The notes under the pieces were generated by a model. That model was not told where the DNA came from and searched no databases. It saw nothing but the letters and a program-made list of their open reading frames with translations. The position numbers were made by a program, and so were the translations under genes. Below are positions 51,539 through 61,445 of a stretch of 64,000 nucleotides of DNA, piece by piece. How positions within the stretch are numbered: the stretch's first letter is position 1; the number at the start of each line of letters is the position of its first letter. The stretch comes from Thraustochytrium sp. TN22 (taxonomy: Eukaryota > Sar > Bigyra > Thraustochytrida > Thraustochytriidae), in the NCBI GenBank assembly GCA_013306675.1, contig JABLUY010000066.1, positions 1 to 64,000 of the forward strand, read 5' to 3'.

Positions 51539-51682
51539 TTGTGAAGCGTTTTATCAAAAAGGGTGGTACGCGGCAGCTTGCATGCATGCATTGGCCGCGG
51601 ACTCGTTCTCTAGCTAAATAGAAACACTCTCCTTCACGCCATCACGAGCGACCCTGGCGAGGTGAAATGCCGGGACTTGGGC

Positions 51683-51974
51683 TCATGCCATGGCCACCTT
51701 TTGCTCGAGCTCTTGACGGCGGTTGAGCAGCGCGAGCTCGCGCTCGCGCGCCTTGCGCGCTGCAAGACAGGCAGTGCGGAGGCGGACCACGGTCAGCGGC
51801 AGAAAGGACGCCCTGCTAGTCAGGGTTTCCGGGTGCGTGGCCGTGGCGTCGGGACTGCCCTTGGTCCGCTTCGGAGCGGGCTCCTCGTCACCAGCGTCAC
51901 GACGACGCTTGATGGCCGAGTTCATGCGCAAAAACGAGGCCAGCGGGCGGCTCGGAGTGAGGATGCCACGGACA

Positions 51975-52010
<36 letters not shown>

Positions 52011-54382
52011 GGCTGCGGCGTCGGCTGCTGCTGAGGCGTCGGCTGCTGCTGACGCATCGGCTGCTGCTGAGGCGTCGGCTGCTGCTGAGGCATCGGCTGC
52101 TGCTGAGGCATCGGCTGCTGCTGAGGCGTCGGCTGCTGCTGAGGCGTCGGCTGCTGCTGAGGCGTCGGCTGCTGCTGAGGCATCGGCTGCTGCTGCTGCT
52201 GCTGCGGCGGCGGCGGCGTCAACTGCTGCGCCTGCTGCTGCGTCGTCGACGGCGTTGGCTGCTGCTGAGGCGCCGGCTGGGCTGCTGCCGAGGCATCAGC
52301 CGCATCCGAAGCAGCCGCAGCGCTCTGGCGGCGCATCTCGGGCAGCTTCTCGAGCTCGGAAGCGCGCAGCGCAAAGATGTGGTGCGTGGGCGCCGGGGGC
52401 GGGACGAACTCGTTGTAGACAAAGAGGTAGCGGGTGTGCACAAAGTCCTCGTTGGGCACCACGTGCAGCTGGCCCTGGGTTCGCTCCTGCGGCGTGCACT
52501 CGGTGAAGCACTTCTGCTCGGAGTAGGCAAAGTCGGAGGGGCGGTCGACGATCTCGCAGAGCGCAACGGCGCGGGGGTGGCGGCCGAGGCCGGAGCTCGC
52601 CCAGGGCTGCTTGAGCTTGGTGGGCTTGGCGTAGTGCACAGAGGTGTGGAAGCTGGTGGAAAAGTAAATGCCGGAGCCCTTCATGGCGCCGTAGCTCATG
52701 TTCTCCGTGTTGCTGAGGTTCTTGAGGCCCGAGGCGATGATGGAGTTCCAGGCGAAGGAGGAGCTCCCGTGGAAGGCGAAGAAGGAGCCGGAGACGCGCT
52801 GGTGGCGCTGGAAGGCGGCCTCGCGCTCGGCGGAGGCGCAGTCAAAGACGAACTGGTAGGGCGTCTGCATATCCTTGAACTGGCGCTCGGGCTCGAGCAC
52901 GCGGATGAAGGCTCGGCAGCCGCCAATGAGCCACTGGAGCAGCGGGTAGAGGCGCGCGTCGATGCTGTCGAGGTGCGTCTTGAGCATGCCCATGCGCACG
53001 TGCTGTGCCATGTCGTCGATGCTAGGCACGTAGCTGAGCGCATAAAAGAGCGTGAGCTCGTTGGGCGAGAGCTCGTCGGCGTTGGACTCGGCGAGCGTGC
53101 GCAGGTCGGCACCGAAGGGTGCCTTCTCGATGATCTGCTTGGGGATGGCCTGCAGGTCAATGGTGCGGCGGCTGAGCAGCGAGCAAGAGAAGAAGGTGAG
53201 CAGGAGCTCGACGACGCGCGGGCGAAGGAGGATCTCCTCCTCGACACTGAAGCCCATGCCGAGCTCGCGCGACTGGAAGAGGCAGGCGGGCGCGGCGCAC
53301 ACACTGGGGCGCGGCAGCGAGACGCCGAGCTCCTTGTCGCACATGAGGCAGCGGTGCGAGGCGTGCGCGACGTGGGCGCCGGCCGCCTCGGCCAGGCGCA
53401 CGAGGAGCTCCTCGGGTGCCTCGCCCTGCGCCTCGGCGGCGAGCGCCTCGGCGCCCTCGGCGAAGGCGTGGCGCACGCGGTCCGCCACGAGCCAGTTGAC
53501 CGCCAGGCAGCCGATGCGCGAGCCGGGGAGCTGGCCGGCGCCGTACGGCACGCGCGACTCCAGCAGGCGGTCGCGCGGGTCCAACGGCAGCTGCGGCACG
53601 AAGCGGTGGAACTCGACCGTCTGCCGGCTCACCGTGCCGTGCGCGAAGGCGAACTGGAAGCACAGCGTGGCGTCGCGCGCCTGCGAGGTCTTGAGCGCCA
53701 GCCGCTGCAGTTCGATCACCTCCGTGCCGAAGAGGCACCGCATGTCCACCGACATCCACACGAGCTGCAGGTTGCGCTCCGGGTCGAAGAGATGCGTGCA
53801 CGCCACGCCTGGGACCTCGGCCGTCACCTTGTTGCACGCCGCCATGAGCGCCACTTCCTCGGCGTTGGGCCCGCTCGGTGCGGGCGCCGGCAGCCACGGA
53901 GCGCGCGGCGGTGCGCCGTTCGTGTAGCAGCAGCAGCAGCAACACGGGGTGGCGGTGCTATTCATGGCTGCCGAGAGGCTGGCATGGGCAGCGGTACCGC
54001 TGTTGGTGCTGGTGAAAGACGAGGAGGACGAAGACGAGGACGAAGACGAGGACGAAGACGAGGAGGAAGAAGAAGAAGAAGAAGAAGAAGCACTGCTAGT
54101 GCTGCTTGACGAGCTGCTTGACGAGCTACTAGCAGCGGCAGTAGTAGTAAGAGGAGGCAAAAATGAGCACGAAGTCGTGGTGTGCGGGCCAAAGCAGTCC
54201 GCCGGCACGGGTACAGGCACCGGTACCGGAGCGCGCGCCGCGAGCGGCAAGGTCGTGGTCGCCGCAGTCGCCGTCGCCGTCGCAGTCGGCGCGACGAGGC
54301 TTCTTGGCGAAGCCAGCGCCGTGGCCGTCGAGAACGAGGCGGGCTGCGAGCCAGGTGTTTTCACAGCGGCATTGTCCGCAGA

Positions 54383-54418
<36 letters not shown>

Positions 54419-54733
54419 GCGCGGCGTCCTGATGGCGGTCTCCGCACTGTGCTCCCCCTGGGCGCTCGCGCTCTCCTGGCTGGCGTCGGCGTCGCCGCCG
54501 CGGCTGTGCCTGCGCTCCCTGCTGCTCGAGGCGGGCGCCTCGGCGCCCTCCATGTCCCCGCGCGAGCGGCGCAGACCGCGGCCCGGGCGACTCATGCCGT
54601 TGTTGTTCTTGTTGTTGTTCGGGTTCTGCCACCCCGGCGCACCCAGCGCGTGCGGGGCCACCCGCGCTGACTGCGCACCGGCCCACTCCGTGCCGGGGCC
54701 CGCCGAATCGGCGCCTGCTGGCTGCACGAGCAT
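51683..54733 (-). CDS. PARP6/PARP8-type mono-ADP-ribosyltransferase
   Basis: A protein of about 1016 residues. Residues 1-300 are low-complexity, with polyAla, long polySer and a CCCCCC run. A family-specific region follows, including a Cys cluster (HRCLMCDKEL...CAAPACLFQSRELG) like that of PARP6/8. The catalytic domain is near 600-780: H655 in FHGSSSFAWNSIIASGLKN and Y690 in GSGIYFSTSF, the His and Tyr of the ADP-ribosyltransferase triad. The canonical Glu is not at the expected place; the sequence reads TRYLFVYNEF, as expected of mono-ADP-ribosyl enzymes. The C-terminal 200 residues are QQQPTP repeats and a basic tail with a KRRR...PAPKRTK bipartite nuclear signal. The start is unsure: ATG 54733 and ATG 54595 are both possible. 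Confidence 0.88.
52014..52200 (-). repeat. 18-bp coding minisatellite (QQQPTP/QQQPMP)
   Basis: About ten units of ggctgctgctgaggcgtc and one-base variants occur within the PARP gene. Each encodes QQQPTP or QQQPMP, flanked by polyGln runs. Confidence 0.93.
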
Positions 54734-55406
54734 CCTCGCTGCGCGTCGGCCGTCGCGCGCGCGCGCGCGCGCTCGCGCGCCCTCGCGTCTGTCTGTCTGT
54801 CTGCCGCCGGCGCTTGCCGGTTGACGTTGCGCGTTTGCTTGTGCTGCCTGAGCGCCTGCGAGAAAATGCCGCGCCGAGCGATCGGGACTCGCGCTCGCTG
54901 TCCCGGCGCTCGCTGTCCCTGGGACTTGCAAGTGAACCAACGAGGAGGCCGCCGGGAGAAGAGGCGCCGCGCGAGGCGCCTGCCTGCCTGCCCGCCCGTC
55001 CGCCGGCCTGCCTGCCTGTCTGCCTGCCTGCCTGGGACGCTGGCCGCGACGCTGCGCCGCCCGCGCCTGGGTGCGCTGGTTAGCCGGGCTCTCCTGGCTG
55101 TCCTGCGCCTCTGTGCTCAGTTGGCGCTTCGAGCTGCGCTGCGGGACTGGGACGACGGATGGCAGGACGCGCGGCGCCGCAGCGGCAGCCGCAGCGGCAG
55201 CAGCAGCAGCAGCAGCTCCCGCCTGGCGTGTCCTCGCGCGCCTCCGCTCCGCCTTGCCGCCTCGGGCTTGCCGCCCTCCCTCTCGCGCTCGCTCGCCGAT
55301 GCGGGCCTGGGTCCCAGCCAGGCCTGCTGCCCAGCCTTTCCTTCTTTCTTTCTTTCTCCGCTCGCCGCGGCCTGGAGACCCGCCTCGCGCGCCGCCGCCG
55401 CTGCGC

Positions 55407-55440
55407 CGCGCCGCGCCGCGCCGCGCCGCGCCGCGCCGCC
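55407..55440. repeat. (CCGCG)n pentamer repeat
   Basis: About seven near-perfect copies of a ccgcg unit lie in the gene-free region. Confidence 0.88.
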
Positions 55441-56410
55441 GTGCGCTGCGGCTCTGCCGCGCCGCTTCTGCGCGCCGGCGGCCGGCGGCGCGAGCGCCAC
55501 GCGCGGGCGCCCAGGCGCGTCTGCTCGCGCTCGCCTCGCCCGCCTCGCCTCGCCCCGCCTCGACGCGGGCCGGGCCCGAGTCAGGGGCGGGTCGCGGCGC
55601 TAGGCCGCGCAGCGCAGGCGAGTCGAGGCGCGGTCCAGGCTCGCGCCTGGGTGCCTGCCCGCTGCCTGCGCCGCCGCTGCTCCGCGCGCGACGCGGCCGG
55701 CGCGCGCGACGCGGCGCGGCGCGCGCGACGCGGCTGGCGCGGGAGGGCTGTGGCTGGAGGGAGGGGGGATGCGAGGGATGGCGAGGGATGCGATGCTCTG
55801 CTCTGCGCTGCTATGCGCTGCTATGCTGCGCAGGGATGGAGGCGCGGGACCCGGCGCACGTGCAGGACTCGAGCGCGCCGTTGGCCGCCGCCCCGCGTGC
55901 GCCGCCGGCCGGCCGCGCCTGCCGCCGCCGCCCGGGCGCCTGCTTCGCCGCGCGGTGCCGGCCGAGCGAGCGACTCTGAGCGAGGCGCGGCGAGGCGAGT
56001 CGGGTCGGGCCGGGTCGAGCCGAGCGAGGAGGAGGAGGAGATGAGATGGAGGAGAGGAGTCGGGGGCCGGAGGGGCGCCGCTGCCGCTGATGCTCGCTGC
56101 CGCCGCCGCCGCCGCGCGAGCTTCCGTGGCCGGCGCGAGCTAGCGAGCAAGTTGGCAGCGAGACCAGGGGCGCGCGGCACTGGGCTCGGCGCCGCGTCGC
56201 CCGTGCCCGCACCGCGCGGAGTGGAGCGGAGCGGAGCGGAGCGGTGCCGCGCCGTGTCCGGGCCAAGGCGGGGCGGGGCACCCAGCCCAGGCCCAGGCCG
56301 GTGGTCAGGCGCGGTTCGAGCTCGAGTCCACAGCGCCCGCCGCCGCACGCGACGCCGCCGCCGGTTCCTGGCTGCGCGGAAGCCGCTGCGCTGCGCTGCG
56401 CTGCAGGACG

Positions 56411-56455
56411 GAGGGAGGCAGGGAGGGAGGGAGGGAGGGCGGGCGGGCGGGCGGG
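56411..56455 (+). repeat. G-quadruplex-forming GGGA/GGGC array
   Basis: From 56421 there are nine GGG runs, each separated by a single A or C. This exceeds the four-run rule for a G-quadruplex, with the shortest possible loops. It sits about 5 kb upstream of CSN3 and 1.7 kb upstream of the PARP start. Confidence 0.85.
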
Positions 56456-56511
56456 CGCCCAGGGCAGGCGCGCGGCGCGCTCACCTGTTTTGCTCGCTTG
56501 CTCGCTCCCTC

Positions 56512-56554
56512 GCTAGCTAGCTAGCTAGCTAGCTTGCGCTTGCGCTTGCGCTTG
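56512..56554. repeat. CTAG array joined to TTGCGC hexamers
   Basis: Five ctag units at 56512-56534 run directly into three ttgcgc units at about 56533-56554. A further ctagctag lies shortly after. Confidence 0.88.
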
Positions 56555-56985
56555 CTCTAGCTAGCTTGCGCGCTTGCCCTGGGAAAGCCTTGTGAGAGAG
56601 AGAGAAAGCTTAGCTCGCTTGCTTGCCCTCGCGCGTTTTCTCTCGCGCGACCAACCTGGCCGCCGAGTTCGTGGCTGTCCGAGTCGAGGTCGCGCTCGGT
56701 GTCCGTCAGTCAGTCAAGCGCTGCGAGTTCTCGCGGGCCGCGCGCGCGCCGCGCTCGACAGTCACGCTCGAGTTGGCCGAGCGCCGCCGCGGCGCTGTGA
56801 AACTGGGCGGCTTTAGGGAGTCGCGCGGCGGGCCCCGGAGAAGCTGGGCCAAGCTGCAGCTCCTCCGCCCCCGCGGCCAGGCGGCCTCCGCTTCCGCCGC
56901 TCTTCCACCCGCGGCGCGGCGCGCCCCGATGGCGGTCTGTCTGCCTACCGGCCGCGCGGCGCTTGCTTTCGATGCGCGCCGCGAC

Positions 56986-57022
56986 GCTCGCTCGCTCGCT
57001 CGCTCGCTCGCTCGCTCGCTCG
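56986..57022. repeat. (CTCG)n tetranucleotide array
   Basis: About nine perfect ctcg units, the same unit as the array next to astacin gene 3 at 41512. Confidence 0.92.
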
Positions 57023-58445
57023 CCGAGCCTGCGCAAGCAGCACCGCGCGCTCGCTCGTGTTCGGAGGCAGGGGCGCCTGGCCGGTCCTAGGCCTAGTCCG
57101 AGACTCCGAGTCCTCCGTGGCGCTCGCGCACTGGCTGACCCGGGTCCTGGGATGAGCTGAGAGCGAGGATGAAACAAGAAGTCACCCGGCTGGCTGGCTC
57201 AGGCTCAGCTCAGGCTGGACTGAGCGCAGCGCCAACGCCGCTACGCGGGACTCCCGATCGAGGTCGACACGCCTTGCCAAGACTCACGTCTCGTGGTCGT
57301 CGGCGCGCAAAGCGCCACCCGCCCGCTCCGAGACGCGCTGCAGGCCGGCCGAAATGGCGCTCCTTGAGTCTCGTCTCCTTGCCCTGGAGCGTGCGCGAGC
57401 GAAGCGAAACTTGAATTCTCCGTGGCCAACGCTGCGATGCGTTGACACGGACCACCAAGGCTTGCACGACTCGGACTCGACTGTGCTGTCCCTCGCTGTG
57501 CTGCGCTGCGCTTTGCTGTGCTCAGTGTGCTGTCCTGCGCGCTGAGCCAATGCAGTGCTGCTCGCTTGCTGCTCTCTTCCGTGGCCGCCGTTCGTTGCTC
57601 GTTGCTCGTGTCCTGCTGACGCCACGCCAGTGACGCCACTGCAGCCACGCCCGCCAGGGCGGCGCGCGCCACTCCTCCGCCTCGCCTCGCCTCGCCTCGC
57701 GTCGCGTCCGCGCGCAGCGGACAAGAGGGCGGGCAGCACTGTGGCCGCTTCTTTCCCGCTGCGGGCGGTGGGACGCCGCGGTGTCGACGGGCGCGGCGCG
57801 GGCCCCCCAAGCTGCGCTCGCGACGGCAGCCCCCTTCGCACCTTCCCCGGCGCGCAAGCCAGGCTGCTTGTGCCTGCCCTGCTACTTGCTTCTTTCTGTT
57901 CGCCGCCGCTTCCCAGCCTGCCTGCTGAGCTCGGCGTGTGCCGAGCGTGACGGGCAGTGCGCTCCGGGTCGGCGGGCCGCCGCCGCCGCGCCGCCGCCGC
58001 CGCTTCCGCTGGCTCACCCTGGCCGCCGGATGGACGGGTGGATGCGTGTTCTGGCAGCGCGGCGCGCGGCGCAGCCAGGTCTGACTGGCGCGCTGCCTCC
58101 GGCCGGCGCCGCCTCTGCAGGCTGGCTGCTTCCTCGCAGCGGTCACTTGGAGTCTCGCGCGGCTACCAGCGGCGCGCTGCCAGCCTGCAGTGCGGCCCAG
58201 TGCGACGCTGCCAGCGCTTGTGGCCCTCCGGTCTCACGTCGGCTAGCTGAGCGCCAGCGGCCAGCGCCGGCCGGCGGCCAGGCCGCGACTCGCGCGCGCC
58301 GCGCTGGCCCGTACGGGCTGGCCCGCTGGGCCGGCCGCGACGCGCTTGCGCTCGCTTCGCGCGGCCGGGCCACGGCCCGCGCTTGCTGGCCTGGCGTGTC
58401 AAGTTTGCTTTTGTCCTGCTCGTAACGATAGAGCCACTTTGCGCA

Positions 58446-58478
58446 GGCCTGGCCTGGCCTGGCCTGGCCTGGCCTGGC
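58446..58478. repeat. (CCTGG)n pentamer repeat
   Basis: Six perfect cctgg units. A related cgccacgctacgcca repeat follows at 58498-58535. Confidence 0.92.
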
Positions 58479-58598
58479 GGGCGCGCCAGCGGCACCACGC
58501 CGCCACGCTACGCCACGCCACGCTACGCCACGCGACCGCAGCCAGCGGTTGCGCCAGGCCTCGTGCGAGGCAAACTAGCTCGCTAGTTCTTGAGAGTG

Positions 58599-58617
58599 CT
58601 AGCTAGCTAGCTAGCCA
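58599..58617. repeat. CTAG array
   Basis: Four tandem ctag units (ctagctagctagctag) in the gene-free region. Confidence 0.85.
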
Positions 58618-59817
58618 GCGCCAACGGAGGCGCGGAAGAGGGCCTCGAGGAAAGGAGAAAGAAATGAGGCGGGAAAAGGCACAACACTTTCGTGTGCCGG
58701 AGAGCCGCTTCCGGGACAGCGCGACGCTGTGCGAGGCAACGCGAGCCTGCCGCCTTCCTGGTAGTCGCGCGAGCCCCCGGTACGCGCCACCGATCCGGGT
58801 GGCCGGCGGCCGCAAGACGGGTAACTAGGCGCAGCGCGTCGCGTTGCGTCGCGACGCGAAGCGCAAAGCGCGAAACGAAGCGAAGCGAAGCGTCGTTCCA
58901 GTCCCGAACGCAGGGCAAACAAGACGCGAGGCGCCACCGACAGAGCAGGAGGGGCGGACACCCACCCGTTGGCGGCCGCTTGCGCCGAGACGGCGGTCGA
59001 TCGGCGCGGCCCTGGCGCGGGACGCGTACGCAGGACCAATCGCTCGCCTGCAGAACTCCGAGTAAGATCATGTACACTGCGATGGCGAGGTCGACCTCAT
59101 CGGCAGGCGCACAGCTTGGCTCGTAACGGTGCTCCAAGACTCCGCAAGGCCCAGGCCTTTTGGCGGCGTCTCGCGAGCGACCAAACGTTCTTCTGTCCCC
59201 GGCCGCGGCCGCGCACAGGACGCGTACGAGGCGTTGACATGGATAACCGCATCCAAGCCGGCGTTTCTCGAGCGCGGGACTTGGTTCTCGCCCCTGCGAC
59301 GCGACCTCGCGGAAAAGCTCGCCAAGTCCACGCCTGGATAGCTACTGGCTCGCTGCCCTTGCCACAATGGCGGCCCCCGGCACGAGGCTGCCGCAACGTC
59401 GTTACCGCGCGGCGGCCGCAGCGGCTGTCCCCCCAACGGCCTCCCTTCAAGTTGAAAACCCGTGCCGTGCCGTTTCGAGCCGTGCGCCTGACCGCTGACA
59501 GTTAACGCCGCCACAACCAGGCGGACGGCTTGCCGCCGCTTGCGACGGATGAGCCGTTGTGGCGGGCTTCCTGGTGTCCTTCACCAGCTTCCAGGCGCGA
59601 ACCGTGCGCACATTCGCTGCGGGGTCTGCGGGAAATGAATTCACCCCCCGGACTCCAGGCTCCGGGCCTCCAGTCGTGGACCCCACAGTGCGGAAGCAGC
59701 CAGACCGAGTCTAGTCTTGCTCAGCGTACTTTCTCCGAATCGGTCGGCCAGACGGCATAGTAGCTGCCCGCCCCGCCCCGAGCGCCGGCCCGCCGGCGTC
59801 CGGGTTGTTCATCACGC

Positions 59818-59834
59818 GCTAGCTAGCTAGCTAG
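59818..59834. repeat. CTAG array
   Basis: Four tandem ctag units in the gene-free region, about 1.2 kb from the previous array. Confidence 0.85.
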
Positions 59835-60071
59835 CCGAGGGCCAGCACGCGCAGGCCACCAGCGCGGTCGCTTGTGGAGCCAGGAGGACGCGTCGCAGGG
59901 GCAGCAGGCTGCTTGCTGGCTGCATGTTTGCCTCCGGTTGCGTGACGAGCTGCTGTACAAACGGCCTCCCCGCGAGGCGAAAGGTCCGGAAGGTAACCAA
60001 GGAAATGGCAACTTCAAGTTCTCAGCGGGCCACCGCCCGGCCGCCGGGGCGGGCAGCTCGCAGGCCATGGC

Positions 60072-60135
60072 CGGCTTGGGAGAGGCACGGTGCAAGGGCG
60101 CCTCGGCTTGGGAGAGGCACGGCGCAAGGGCGCCT
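60072..60135. repeat. 32-bp direct repeat, two copies
   Basis: The unit starting cggcttgggagaggcacgg begins at 60072 and again at 60104. The copies differ at one base. Confidence 0.93.
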
Positions 60136-61445
60136 CGGCGGAGGCGGTGCCCCGGTCGGCGCACAAATAAATCGACCGTGTCGGAGGGAGTGTGCCTGAC
60201 TGCTCTGCTGAGAGCAGCGGCCGGTGGCGGCCGCCGTCACGGTCCGAGTCGGCCCGCCGCGCCGCGGCCCGGCTGGACCAAGTCGGCTGCGACCGGGACT
60301 CAGGGCAGTTCAAGTCGCAGTGAGTGCCGTGCCTGTCACGGTGCGGCCCGCCGCCTTTGTCGACGGCGGCTTCGTGATCGCCCGGCCACTGGCAGGCGAG
60401 CACGCAGCACAGTGCTTTGACTCAATATCGGGATTGATGGATGCGTCCTTGATCGGGCCCAGTTTTGCGAGCGAAGCGAAAATCTTGGCGAAACGACGGC
60501 CGTTGGCTGGCCTCAGCCTCGCGGGCCGCCGCACCCTTGCTAAGCTTGCGCCTCTTGAGTCTTCCGTCTTCTTAACAACCCCCCCCCACCCATCCCAAGT
60601 CGACGACCGACACGGCGTCGCGCGACGCGCAGTGGGCCACGGCCGCGTGAGCCGCGTCCAAGCTAGCCTCAGTCAGACGCGCTTCGTTTTACACTCCAGC
60701 GCTCGCCGTACACAGCAGTCGGTGCAGCACCTTGCGCCGCGCCTTGGCTGGCTGGCCTGGTGGCTGTGGCTTTACAGTTAGCGCTAGCGGTCAAGTTGCC
60801 GTGATGCTGCGCTGGCTGCGGCGCGACCAGGCTGCAGTGGACGACTCTGGACGACTTGACTCGACTTGACTCGACTCGACCCGCCAACGCGACTCGACGC
60901 GACGCGACGGCCGGGCGCGACGCGACCGCCACGCCTCGCCGCGTCTGGAAGTACTGCCTCTCGACGCGGGCCGCGCGGTGCAGCAGCCAGCAGCTGGAAC
61001 CAACTCATTGTCTGCACTGGCACTGCAGCCAACTCATCTCGCGAGGCCCGGACAGCGGTCCGAATGGTCGGCGGCCAGCATACAGAAGAAGTTGACCCCA
61101 GGCTGGCTGGGACGACAGAAACGCACAGAAACTGCGACGCCGCCGGGCGCAGGCTCATCAGGCAACTAGCTGTTCTCCAAGTTCCGTCGAAAGCCGAAGG
61201 ATGCTGTTCTTACCGTTCCCCCGGGCGTTCTCCTCAGGCCGCCGCGCCTGAGCCGCGGCGCGCTGGAGGCTCCAAGATAGAGACTCGAGACTTGGCGCTG
61301 CCGCGGCTGCATCGGGCGTCGCGTTGCGTCGCGTTGCATTGCGTCGCGTCGCGTGGCCCCGCCTCGCGCCGCGCCCGCTCGGCGCCGCTTCTTCCCGCTC
61401 GGCGCCGCTTCTTCGTCGCCGGGCCGCTCCTTCTTCATCGCCGCC

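Larger units (their letters stand above)
54734..61445. other. 6.7-kb region with no supported gene
   Basis: This is the longest stretch without a recognisable gene, between two divergent starts (PARP and CSN3). ORFs of 100-450 codons exist on both strands but are Arg/Ala/Pro-rich, overlap each other, and show no domain or motif. The DNA is full of short tandem repeats: GCGCC (55407-55440), GGAGC near 56220, a G-rich block (56411-56455), CTAG (56512-56534), CTCG (56986-57022), CCTGG (58446-58478), CCACG/CTACG (58498-58535) and GACTC (near 60850-60890). A non-coding RNA or a gene with many introns cannot be excluded. Confidence 0.55.

Noticed and set aside
51662-54109. 815-codon plus-strand frame opposite the PARP gene
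   Set aside because: Its LLLRRR repeats are the antisense translation of the QQQPTP minisatellite. The minus strand has the catalytic motifs.
56305-56330. Possible tRNA B-box (ggttcgagctcgagtcc)
   Set aside because: It resembles GGTTCGANTCC but has six extra bases inside the motif, and no cloverleaf or A-box is present upstream.
55159-56520. 453-codon frame in the gene-free region
   Set aside because: Almost entirely Arg, Ala, Pro and Gly, overlapped by equally long frames in other phases, and it runs through several microsatellites.
57241-58146. 301-codon minus-strand frame in the gene-free region
   Set aside because: Arg/Ala/Ser-rich with no domain or signal peptide, and not distinguishable from random high-GC sequence.
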